The position numbers were made by a program, and so were the translations under genes. The notes beneath the pieces were generated by a model. That model saw only the letters and a list, made by a program, of their open reading frames with translations, was not told where the DNA came from and did no database searches. Positions 12,161 to 21,925 of a DNA stretch of 64,000 nucleotides are shown here, piece by piece. The stretch spans positions 38,456,699-38,520,698 of the forward strand of contig NC_066581.1 of NCBI RefSeq assembly GCF_024323335.1, written 5' to 3'. This stretch comes from Lathyrus oleraceus. Taxonomy: Eukaryota; Streptophyta; Magnoliopsida; Fabales; Fabaceae. Each line of letters opens with the position of its first letter. The stretch's first letter is position 1.

Positions 12161-14034
12161 TGATAACATGAAATTATATCATATTTTTGGACTCAATTTA
12201 ATTAAATTATATTATTATTTATTTCAATTTATTTCATTTTATTAGATATTACGCGGTATTTTCTTTCTATTTATCTCAGGTGGTTTATTTAAAGCACAAG
12301 TAAAAAAGGAAGAAAAGGAGGTGCAAAAAGGAATGAAAAGAAGCAAATATCAAAAGCCAAAGCCCAGCCCAAAAAGCACAGGCGCTGCACCTGTGACGAG
12401 CGTCACAAAGGCTGTGACGAGCGTCACGCTTTACACACTTGTGTTACGAGCGTAACACATGGAGTGACGGACGTCACACCCCACTCCTATATTTTTGGCT
12501 TTGGCGCATCCACGAAGTACGCTTTGAAGCAGTAAGCCAAACGTGCCAAATTTTGCTCCAACAAACTTTTCTCCACGAATTCCTCATTCAAAACCAAGTC
12601 TTCCTTGATTTTCTCAACCACCAAAACCAAGTCTTCCTTGATTTTCTCAACCACCAAGACCAAATGGACACTATATAAAGGACCCAAATGGGAGAAATTG
12701 GAACGGCCTACTTTTACATTTTTTTACGCTCTGCAATTTAGTTTTCAGCTTTCTAGCTTTTAGCATTTTTTTCTTTTTCAGCAACCTTGTTTCTGTTGCC
12801 ATTATTTTTACAGCATTATATTTTTTTCAGCATTCCATATTTTTCTTCAGCAATTTATTTCCTTTGTTAGTTTAATTTTTTAGGCATTCAATTAATTTTC
12901 TCACAATAGTTTCTACACCGGAAACTATTGTGTAACTTTAACTAGATCTAACCTTACGTTAGATCATAGTATTTTATTCCTTCGCCTTTATTTTACTGTC
13001 TGATCGAAGATTGTGAAGAACAAATCCAACCGGCTTGTGGTGGAGTGTTCAAGCATCGAAGTTAGAGAACAATCAAGATTTATATTAATTTTACAGGTAC
13101 TTTAATTTACTGTTTTAATTTATATATGCTCTGCAGTGCTGTTTATCTATATTGTTTGTCTGATATGACTGTTTTAAAGCATAATAATTGTTTAGGCCTG
13201 TTTAGCATGTCCGGCTAATTAATTTAGATATCGGTATGTAAAGTAAGCGGAATGAAGGAATCAAAACTAAGTTGGTTAAATTACGTTTAAAAATAAAATC
13301 ACTCTTTTTACGGTCTCAATTTACAGGTTTAATAACAAGGTTTTTGTACGAAAGTAAAAGACATAAAGAAGTTAAAATCAATAGAACGAGAGTTTGAGTT
13401 TTTAACTGGACAGTGTAAATTGGACATTAATTCTAGATCAGGGCGAAAGCAATTTTTAGAGTTAATTAAATTCTAATCTTTTTCAAAAAGTATTTTTAAA
13501 AGTTAAATGTGAGGACGAAAGTTAAGCATTTGAATTTAATTATATAATCTAAGTCAACAGAGCGAGAGTTTGAGACGAGGGTGTTTAAACGATTAGTATT
13601 TTCTTAAAAAGAGTTTCTATGGATTCTATTGTTTTCAAAAAGTGATTTTGGACTTAACTAATAAGTGACAGCTACGTTAATATAAAGTTATAGTCTATTC
13701 AACAGAGCGAGAGTTTGAGAAAAGATTTTTAATCAATAGTATCTACTGAAAAGATTTATTTTAAAACCAAGAAACCAACGAAGATTTGTTTCCCTAATTA
13801 CGACGAACTACATACCGATATCCGCTTAATTAATATTTAATTTAGATTTTATTTTAGTTTTAACTTTTCCCCCAAACAATCAAAGTATTATCCGCCTTAG
13901 CTTTACGAAGTAACCTTAGAAAACGGTATATCGATTCATAAGTCCCTGTGGGATCGATATCTTTTAAAACTACGCGATAGAACTGTGCACTTGCAGTTTG
14001 TACCCCAAATTCGACTCATAAAGTCGAGCGATCA
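12161..14034 (+). mobile_element. Solo LTR inserted in Copia pol
   Basis: A 1874-base insert runs from tgataacatg to gagcgatca, with termini TGAT...ATCA and 5-bp CCTAG duplications. It has no internal region or second LTR. A TATA box ctatataaag at 12671-12680 on the + strand gives the orientation. An internal array with three spaced copies of agagcgagagtttgag (about 13385, 13560 and 13705) lies downstream. Such structures come from recombination between the two LTRs of a full element. The late R/U5 wording (ccctgtgggatcgatatctt, then gtgcacttgcag) is in the style of Ty3/gypsy or large Copia LTRs; I cannot name the family. Confidence 0.88.
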
Positions 14035-14676
14035 CCTAGACGGCCCAAATAAGTCCATATGAAGAAGTTCGAGAGGTCTCGTTGTTGAAACGATATTTTT
14101 GGATTTAAATGAGATCCTCGTTTGCTTCCCTTTTTGACAAGCATCACACAGGTGATCCTTGGTGAACTTTATTTTGGGGAGACCTAGGACTAGATCTTTT
14201 GAGACTACTTTATTTAGTAATTCAAAGTTAACATGTGCTAAACGCCTATGCCATAACCATGAATCTTCACTCATTGTTACAAGGCATTTGTCACTTGTTA
14301 ACGATACTTCATTTAAGTCTAACATATAGACATTATTCACACGCAGGCCATTAAACATGCTCTTCTTATCATCATTATGTACAATTTTGCAACAATCTTT
14401 TGAAAATGATACATTGTATCCTTTGTCACATAATTGACTGATGCTAAGTAGATTGTGTTTAAGACCTTCGACAAGCAATACATCAGAAATAGTAGTGGAA
14501 GAAGGATTAGCTACACTACCTTTACCAAGTATTGCTCCACAGTTGTTGTCACCATAGGTTACATATCATTTCTTCTTAGCCACAAAGTCAATGAAGAGTG
14601 ATATGTCTCCTGACATATGCCTTGAGCATCCACTGTCGAGAACCCATCTTCTCTCGGTAGTCTCGAGGCATTGTAC
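14035..14676 (-). pseudogene. Copia pol 5' part: protease and GAG-pre-integrase (with stops)
   Basis: Minus-strand frame with the aspartic protease active site in WVLDSGCSRHMSGD (about 14600-14645), then LLSISQLCDKGY, and the integrase zinc-binding region HRRLAHVNF...HLCDACQKGK ending at LLHMDLFGPSR. A TGA at 14566-14568 interrupts the protease frame, and a TAG at 14677-14679 lies just upstream in the same frame. The gag frame ends at 14691 in another frame, so gag-pol expression would need a frame change. The 3' end is cut by the solo LTR insertion. Confidence 0.85.
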
Positions 14677-14690
14677 CTATGGAAATGCAA

Positions 14691-16445
14691 TTAACACGAG
14701 AAGGTACCCAATGGCTTATTGGGTCCTGAATGGTGAGGAACGAAATGGTTGCATTTGGGCAGCCATTGATAAATGCCTTTAGGAACTAAAAATCTCCTAA
14801 ATATGCATTTAGCAATGGAGTGGCCTTTCTTGCAACAATAAAGACAAGAGAAACTTACATTTTGATTGCCTTTGCTATCTTCATCCTTTATAACATATTT
14901 ATATTTTTGATATGGATTAACCATACTTTTTTGAAAGTTTGATTTATCGATAGCAAAGGTAATCTTGGGCTCAAGAGCCTTGTCAAGTTTGGCCTTTAGG
15001 TTTCTTACTTCACCTTGCCAAATGTAACAAGTATCACACCCAAAGTTCATCATTATACTTCTAAGGTCCTTACAACCTGCTTTTGTGCTTTCTACTATAG
15101 AAGCCTTAAGTGCCTCAAGTTTCCTTTCGGATTCTCGAATTTTTTGTTCTAAATGAGTAAAAAATTTGTTGTTTGAGGCAAGCCTTTTAAAGGCCTTTTT
15201 AGCTTCACAGTGTAAAGTATCAAATGCAGTTTGTAATTCATGATGAGACATACTAGAGGATTTTTCATATTTAGCATGTCGTACCTGTTTCTTTTTGTTC
15301 TTTTGATGAGCAGAGAGACATAGGTTTGCATTTTCATCTTCATCACTAGAACTTTCATCATCGTAGGAGTCGCTATCGCTTTCCCAAGCTATGTATGCTC
15401 TCCTTGGCTTTGATGATTTCTTGTGTGATTTGTATGATTCCTTTTCCTTTGTCTTCTTGTTCATCGGACAGTCCGGTTTGTAATGACCGGGCTTTCCACA
15501 CATATAGCACGACCCTCTAGTCATTTTACCTTTTGAGTCATCATTTTTAGAGTACCTAGATTGTTTCTGGAAGTTTACCAAGTTCTTCTCGGAATGTTGG
15601 ATGTCGTTCTTTCTCACGTAACGATTGTAACGTTTAACGAATAATCCCATATCTTCGCTCTTGTCCTCTTCTTCTTCGTCGCTCGAGGAGTAATCACTTT
15701 TCTCTTTTGCTTGAGACTTCGAGGAGGAAGTCTTAAGAGCTATGGATTTCTTTTCACTCACTTTTGCTTTGTCCTTCTTTTCTTTCTTTTCATGTTGTTC
15801 TAGGCTCAAGAGTACTTGTTCGTGCTCTTGTAGTTTGCCAAATAATGTTGTCAAGTCTAATATGGTAAGATCATTCGCTTCTTTAATGGCGGTCACTTTC
15901 GGTTGCCATTCCCTGTTAAGACATCTCAAGATCTTATTAGTAGCAACATCATTGGAAACCGGCCTACCTAGTGAATGTAATCGATTGATAAGATGAGTAA
16001 ATCTCTTTTGCATGTCAGCAATGGTTTCCCCTTGCTCCATGAAAAAGAGATCAAACTTTTGTGTTAGTGTGTTGATTCTTGCCAACTTAACATCGTTCGT
16101 CCCCTCATGGGCAATTTGTAGTGAATCCCACATGGCCTTAGCAGTAGGACAATGAGATACACAATAGTATTCATCTACACCTAATGAGGAGATTAGGATA
16201 TTTTTGGCTTTCCAATCATAATTGTATTTCTTTTCATCATCATCGGTCCATTGTGCTTCGGGCTTAGGCACCAATTCATTATTCTCATTGGTCATGGTTA
16301 TTTCAATTGGACCATTGAGAATAACGTTCCATATTTTTCTATCTATGGAATTTATGTGCACCCGCATACAGTCTTTCCAATAACTATAATTTTCACCATT
16401 GAAAACGGGAGCTCTATTATAAGCCCCTTTAGGTTCGTTAGCCAT
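14691..16445 (-). CDS. Copia gag, 584 aa
   Basis: An intact nucleocapsid/capsid protein of a Ty1/copia element. The N-terminus MANEPKGAYNRAPVFNGENY, with W24, is typical of SIRE gags. The UBN2-type capsid region covers residues about 20-215 (AKAMWDSLQIAHEG, LHSLGRPVSNDVATNKILR). A lysine/serine- and acid-rich hinge follows. A first zinc knuckle CYMCGKPGHYKPDC (CX2CX4HX4C, about 313-326) and a second, CLYCCKKGHSIAKC (about 534-547), are separated by a coiled-coil-like stretch. The ATG lies 57 bases downstream of the 5' LTR, just after the primer site, as in this lineage. It packages element RNA into cytoplasmic particles. Confidence 0.93.
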   Translation of the reverse strand: MANEPKGAYNRAPVFNGENYSYWKDCMRVHINSIDRKIWNVILNGPIEITMTNENNELVPKPEAQWTDDDEKKYNYDWKAKNILISSLGVDEYYCVSHCPTAKAMWDSLQIAHEGTNDVKLARINTLTQKFDLFFMEQGETIADMQKRFTHLINRLHSLGRPVSNDVATNKILRCLNREWQPKVTAIKEANDLTILDLTTLFGKLQEHEQVLLSLEQHEKKEKKDKAKVSEKKSIALKTSSSKSQAKEKSDYSSSDEEEEDKSEDMGLFVKRYNRYVRKNDIQHSEKNLVNFQKQSRYSKNDDSKGKMTRGSCYMCGKPGHYKPDCPMNKKTKEKESYKSHKKSSKPRRAYIAWESDSDSYDDESSSDEDENANLCLSAHQKNKKKQVRHAKYEKSSSMSHHELQTAFDTLHCEAKKAFKRLASNNKFFTHLEQKIRESERKLEALKASIVESTKAGCKDLRSIMMNFGCDTCYIWQGEVRNLKAKLDKALEPKITFAIDKSNFQKSMVNPYQKYKYVIKDEDSKGNQNVSFSCLYCCKKGHSIAKCIFRRFLVPKGIYQWLPKCNHFVPHHSGPNKPLGTFSC

Positions 16446-16485
16446 TTTCTATCAAAGTTATATTTTGAAGCACGGAGTGAACCGG

Positions 16486-16501
16486 AGCTCATGATACCAC
16501 T
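16486..16501 (-). promoter_or_regulatory. Primer binding site (initiator Met-tRNA type)
   Basis: On the minus strand, immediately after the 5' LTR end ...CTAACA, the sequence reads agtggtatcatgagc. It is complementary to the 3' end of plant initiator methionine tRNA apart from one or two late differences (canonical tggtatcagagc). Most Copia elements use this tRNA. Confidence 0.85.
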
Positions 16502-18340
16502 TGTTAGACTATGACACGGATCTAGAAGGGGGGGGGGGGGGGGTTGAATAGATCCCAATTAAAATTTGAGTCGGCGCTACCAATTTAAAGTTGGTTTTGA
16601 AAATTTGTTTTAAGTGCGGAAGCGGCCGAGGAAAATATAGTCTAAAACGAACTGTTATTGGAAAACCGGATATGCGTCAAGCCTATGGATTAGTGATAAT
16701 ATGGAATAAGAATCACTACACTAGTCACATAATCAATAATTTGTTTCACTTACTAGGATTCCTAGTTCCAATGATTCAAATAGCAAATCAAACTAGATAC
16801 ACACTTAAGATAATTTTGGTTTAGGCAAATTATCAAACACTTGGTGTGTGAAAACACTCCAAGTGATATTTGTGTTGAGTAAGTGATTCCAATTAATCTA
16901 GTACAATATCCTATTGTACTTTGGATTCAAAAACAGAGTTTTAACCTCTTACTCAATTAATATCAAGGTTTGATAAAAGTGCTTATACAAAAATCACTTA
17001 ATTTTTAAGCTGAAAGCAATTATGCAGAAAATTAGAGAAGACAAAGATTTGATGAGGCAGTTCCCCTGCCGTCCTCGCTTCGGGGTACGTCTGCCCTCAA
17101 TTCTAAAACTAGAATTGAGATGATTTAATAGATATCACCTGTTGAATTTTAACCGTTTATACAAGGATTGCAAAGCAAATATACAGCAGAACTCTCAAGA
17201 CGTTGAATGTTGCTTCCACTCCTTGTTCCTTGATTCAAGATGAATCAAGCCCTTCGATTGTTGTTGATAGACCTCCGATTCCAGTCCCTTTGTTGAATAA
17301 CCCTCAGTTCTTCAAACCCTCGGCCCGGCTGATCTCAACTACAACAAATCGAACCCGAATTCTTCCCTTCAATATCACTGAATCCGCTACTAGATTGACG
17401 AAGACTTCCTCTTCTCAATCACCTTCGCTCAGCTGAAAATTGATGAAGAAATTCGTCCAAAAACCCCCAAACACAAACCAGTCTTGGAGGACAAAACCCC
17501 AACGATTTTATTCAAGAAAAAACCTGTCACAAGCTTCAACCCGAACCGGATTCCCCAATCTCGGCTTCGAACCTTATCACCTTTAACCAATCACAAAGCA
17601 CTTCAAAAATGGTTGTGTGTAGTTGATGTGTTGTGAGATGTTGAAGATGAAGATGATGAATCTTGGACACCTATTTCACTTTTTCTTGTTTCTTTGAACA
17701 CTTGAATCAATTTGACAAATGTTGGTTGATACAAGTAACTAAACTTCTATATATAGTAACCAACTTACCAACCAAAAATAACAGCTTTTCAAACAGAGTG
17801 GAAAATATTCAGAAACTGAGTTTGCGCACAAGCGGTCGACCATAGCAGGTCTATGCGTCAATGCATGGCCTGCAATTTTGGACAGGCTGAAGAATGCTTC
17901 AGTATGCGTCGACCATAGGTCGACGTGCGCTGACCCATGGGAAAATGAAAGTTTCATGCGCCGACCCTATCGTCGACTCAAGTCTTCCATGCGCTGACCC
18001 GTGACCAACTGCACTAAGCCATGCACCGACCTGTGGTCGACTCAAAGCTTCCATGCGCTGACCAGTGACCAACATCATTATGCTATGCGCTGACCCTTGT
18101 GGTCGTCTCAAATCCTGCAAATCTGCAAAAATTCATATTTTTGTGATTTTCATGCATTTTGTCATGATCACATTTTATCCACATATGTTGTATGAAATAT
18201 AGCAGTTTTAGATGAGCATAGAAAAGGATATGTTGCATTTGTTTTGTAGAAGTGGAATCGACAATGCCGATTCATCCATGGTGGTCATTTATCATCATCG
18301 AAACCTATGATTGTGTGTTGTATGACAATTTGCCTTTACA
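16502..18340 (-). repeat. 5' LTR of the Copia element
   Basis: A near-identical partner of 5233-7083, with a TATA-like ctatatatag at 17747-17756 driving minus-strand transcription. A run of about 16 G occurs at 16528-16543. It lacks one 19-20-base gcgctgaccc unit present in the 3' LTR. By eye the two LTRs differ at about 20 positions, essentially all C/T or G/A transitions. Confidence 0.95.
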
Positions 18341-19790
18341 GAATTTGGCTGGCATACCATCAGGGCCATGGGAAGCATTCCCTTTAAGTTGGTTAACTTG
18401 TTGTATAATCCCCTCTCTAGTGAAATGGGAGTTAAGGTTGTCCATTATTTCCTTAGTACATTTTTGGTGTAGTTCGAGGGGAAGCACTCTTCATGAATTC
18501 TAAGGGTTTCAGCAGTAAACTGTTCCATGTAGAACTAGATAAGGATGTCTTGGATTCCCTTATTTTTGAAAGTTATCTCATCATTGCCTTTATCCATAAT
18601 TTTTATTATATTGTGGTTCCTTCTCTGAGTGGCTTTTCGATGAAAGAACTTTATGTTTCTGTATCCCTCAGTGAGCCAATGGATTTTGGCTCGTTGGCCC
18701 CATTATATTTCTTCTTGATGGAGCAGAGCATCAATTCTTGTTTGCGTCTCCTGAACCTGAGTCTTGTGTCTATTCTAACTGTTATTGTCTTGCATATACT
18801 TGAGGTGCTTTCTAATATCTATAATCTCTTTGGAGGGATGGGCATATTTGGTAGTTACCCAATTTCATAGGGTTTTCAAAGTGTAGCTAAGCTTTAGGTT
18901 GATGTCTTGGTTGCCGTTGTAGTTCCAAGAATCAGAGATTATTTTGTTGGTTTCAAGGGATTCAAACCAAATGTTCTCAAAACTTTTAGGTTTATCAGCA
19001 ACCTTCATTTTCTTGTCTTGGTACTGACTTTCTTGAAAGGTGGGAAAAATAGAATTATGATCAAAGTTATATCTAGGGAGGTGAGTGTTGTTGTAATGAG
19101 GTAATATATTCATCCATCTAGGAGAAGTCAAGAATTTATCCAGTATGGATTCAATGCATTTATCCCCCTGCTGATTGTTACTCCAAGTAGCCATATTTCC
19201 TTCAAAACATAGATCCATCAGGTTACATGGATTAAAAGTATAAAAAATAACTTGGTTTAATTGAGGGTCTACATGATTACCTCCTCATTTTTTCATGATT
19301 AACAATAGTTAAATTCAGGTCCCCAAAGATTAACCAATTAGGATGGCTATTTCTTTGGGCAATGTTCGTAATCATGTTACAAGTAAGACTTTTTTTATTG
19401 GATTTAGGGTAGCCATAGATGGAAGTTCCTCTCAACATAATATTATTACTATCATTCTTATCAACATTATTATTATGAGCCATAATATAAAAGTAAATAT
19501 AGTTTTTATTAGAATCATTGATAATGATGTTAACATTGTCACTTCACATTAAAGCAAGACCCTCATCCCTCCCTATCCCATTTAATACCACTACTTATGC
19601 TGAAAACATTGGTTAAGGAACCAATTCTAACTAGGTTATTAAAACACATATCCTTGTTATTCTTTTTAGTTTCAAATGAAAACATAATATTAGTAGAGTG
19701 TGATCTTATCAGATGTTTCAGAGCTCTGGTAGTTTGGGGGTTTCCCAACCCCCTGCAGTTCCAAGCCAATATCTTCATCCCTTAGTGGCT
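18341..19790 (-). pseudogene. L1-type LINE ORF2, endonuclease and start of RT (broken)
   Basis: Minus-strand remains of an apurinic-type endonuclease. The start MKILAWNCRGLGNPQTTRAL is at 19778, followed by an ETK motif (FSFETKK), WLIFGDLNL at about 19330, MDLCFEGNMATWSNNQQGDK near 19218, and a late FDHNSIFP (degenerate SDHxP). The RT linker GNASHGPDGMPAKF reaches 18346, where the Copia element cut it. Several stops and frameshifts make it non-functional. The upstream neighbour is ORF1 at 20050-20640. Confidence 0.87.
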
Positions 19791-20049
19791 GCCTTGTATG
19801 CTCGACATGCCAAAATAGCTTAATTGTTTGTTGTTGTGTCGTTGGTGTTGTCATTTATTTCTTCTCATTCTATAAGTCTCATTTTCTTGTTCTGACTTAA
19901 GATAACATTGTTTTCTTCCATGTGTTTTTTTTCAAAAGATAGCTTCTAGTTGTTCTATCATTGATTTAGGAATAGGGCTATACATGCTCATATTGGGCTT
20001 ATTGATTGGTATGTTGCTAGAATTTCTTTCCTTTATGGCTATATGTTTT

Positions 20050-20640
20050 ATTCCTAGTTGGCTAGCTTTGAGCCACGGGCCTAGCGGGTTCACCTCTATT
20101 ATACCATGGGCTGGTGTAGTTTTTTTTACAGAAATCCTCATTATGCCCCATGATTCCACCGTAGAAACAAAAGAGAGACAACTTTTCATACCTAAAATCT
20201 ATCCAGATAATACCATTGTTCTTTCCGCCAATGTACATTCTTGGACAAATAGGGGTCTTAGTACTAAGATAGATTTTAACCTTGACGACCATGGTTCTAT
20301 CAGGCATGTCATAGATCCCATTCTAAATAACTTCTCCTATTCCCCCCCAAGTTTCATCCCCATCTGGATAGTTTTAACATTTGTAGGAAGACCCCAAATT
20401 TTGACCCATATTAGGGCCTTTGAAAAGTCCAGTTTGTTGACCGCACTTTTACCATCCCACTCCTGCATGATGATCCAAGAGTTTATGAACAACCATGGAT
20501 TACCTTTAGGAATCCGTTTGTGGTCTTCATTTTTTTCCATTAAAAACTTAAAGATGCCAGGTTCTACTTCTTGGACATTGAGGTTCTTAGGATTGCATCA
20601 GATACCAGCTAGGGCTGTTTGTAAAGATCTTTTGTGAATA
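20050..20640 (-). pseudogene. LINE ORF1 (DUF4283/zinc-knuckle protein) remnant
   Basis: This is the RNA-binding ORF1 found before ORF2 in many plant L1 elements. Minus-strand fragments include NPWLFINSWIIMQEWDGKS and ALIWVKIWGLPTN (DUF4283 style, 20337-20540). A knuckle-like FCFYGGIMGHNEDFC at about 20150 has lost the second cysteine of CX2C. Two frames are needed to read it, so it is decayed. The stretch to about 21340 is the presumed 5' UTR. Confidence 0.75.
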
Positions 20641-21344
20641 GGCTTTTCTGTGACAATTTTTCAAGAAGGCTAATGGAGGGTTCAAAGATTTCTTGAATTT
20701 ATTCCTCTACGAAGAAGAAGAAACCAGGGGCTAGTGTTTCAACTTGTTTGTCATCATCCCCTTGTTCCATGTTGATATTTTGCAAAGTGGTAGGATTGAT
20801 GTTGTTGATGATGGATTGGGATTTTTTTTATCTTGTCTAGCCGTGGTTAAATTTTGAGAAATTATGAGTTGTTAACCTTTATTTTTTGCAGGGACCATTT
20901 ATCGAGCAAGATCTGTGCTTCTTCTGATATGTTCCATGGCAACTCAGACTAAAGCAGGAGGAACCACAACACACACAACAGATACAAACAAAGCTCCACC
21001 GGAAAAATGAAGACAGGATACGACACTAAACCAAAACCACCAAGAAACACGATAGAGGGAGCAAAATGGGCTAAAAAGATAATAAACTAGAGAAGAAAGA
21101 TTGAGCAAAGAACAAAGATAACAAGAGACATGGAATGGAAACAAGAACAACACAGGCACCGGAAAAGAGCATAGAATCACAACCAAACACCTAAACAGGG
21201 ATCACAGACTAGTGGAACAGGGCAGAAATGAAAGAGTCAACCAAGAGTTGCTCGAAGAAGAAGCAGAAAGATAGGGGATTGAAAGAATCAATCAAGTTAG
21301 AATTCTTGGAGCATGCATCATTTCAGGGTTGAATTATTGGATTT
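20641..21344 (-). other. Presumed LINE 5' UTR
   Basis: About 700 bases, purine-rich on the + strand, between ORF1 and the flanking direct repeat. The antisense open frame at 20944-21186 is compositional (leucine/valine/phenylalanine-rich) and shows no domain. Confidence 0.5.
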
Positions 21345-21468
21345 GTAATTAACTTGTGCATTAGAATTCCAACCTTGCAGATCCATTTCACGCCACTACA
21401 TTGAAAATTAGCACCACCGCTCCAAGAGTCCAACATCATCCATCAACCTCAATTCCAATTCTAGTACG

Positions 21469-21473
<5 letters not shown>
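21345..21473 (+). repeat. Direct repeat copy B flanking the LINE nest
   Basis: Partner of 1777-1905, again ending in ctagtacggaat plus an (AT)n tract at 21470-21514. Most differences between the copies are C/T or G/A changes, consistent with an old duplication decaying through cytosine methylation. Confidence 0.7.
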
Positions 21474-21513
<40 letters not shown>

Positions 21514-21518
<5 letters not shown>

Positions 21519-21925
21519 TAAAATATATGTAAATATAAACTATTAGAATGTATATCAACAAATATTTGAATTGTTTTAAACTTTATATACATCCTCATTT
21601 TAATAATATTAAATAATTTAATGATTGGATTGCTTTCATATAATTTTAACATCTGCTGTCGGTCAACAAATCCTGACTCACAATATATTTTTAAATAAAC
21701 AATTAAATATACGAAATATTTCTTTATTTCTATTATTCTCTTAGTTTATGTTTATATAATTTATTTTAATAGAATTATAGATTTCTAAAAGAGCTAATTA
21801 GTATATATTAACTATTTATATTCTTTTTCAAAATATTATTCTTACATTTTTCTACATGATTGTTTTTATTCTATAATATATTTTAGACTTACTTATAGTT
21901 TTGGCTATATAATTTACGAAATTGA
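21514..21925. other. AT-rich stretch, nothing recognised
   Basis: No coding frame, RNA gene or repeat partner was seen. It ends with gaaattga at 21918-21925, which recurs at 25650-25657, the other side of the first long repeat, and could be an 8-bp target duplication. Confidence 0.5.

Larger units (their letters stand above)
5233..18340 (-). mobile_element. Nested SIRE/Maximus-type Ty1/copia retrotransposon
   Basis: A complete LTR element on the minus strand. It has two near-identical LTRs of 1851 and 1839 bases, each TG...CA, a 5-bp GAATT target duplication, a methionine-initiator-tRNA-type primer site, gag, a split pol, an extra ORF after pol, and a polypurine tract. Domain order gag-PR-IN-RT-RNaseH identifies Ty1/copia. 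Long LTRs, two gag zinc knuckles, the aaaaagggggagta polypurine tract and a pol-distal ORF fit the SIRE (Maximus) lineage. Without the inner solo LTR it is about 11.2 kb. It cannot move on its own now: pol is cut by the solo LTR and carries in-frame stops in the protease region. About 20 mostly transitional LTR differences suggest a young insertion. Confidence 0.95.
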
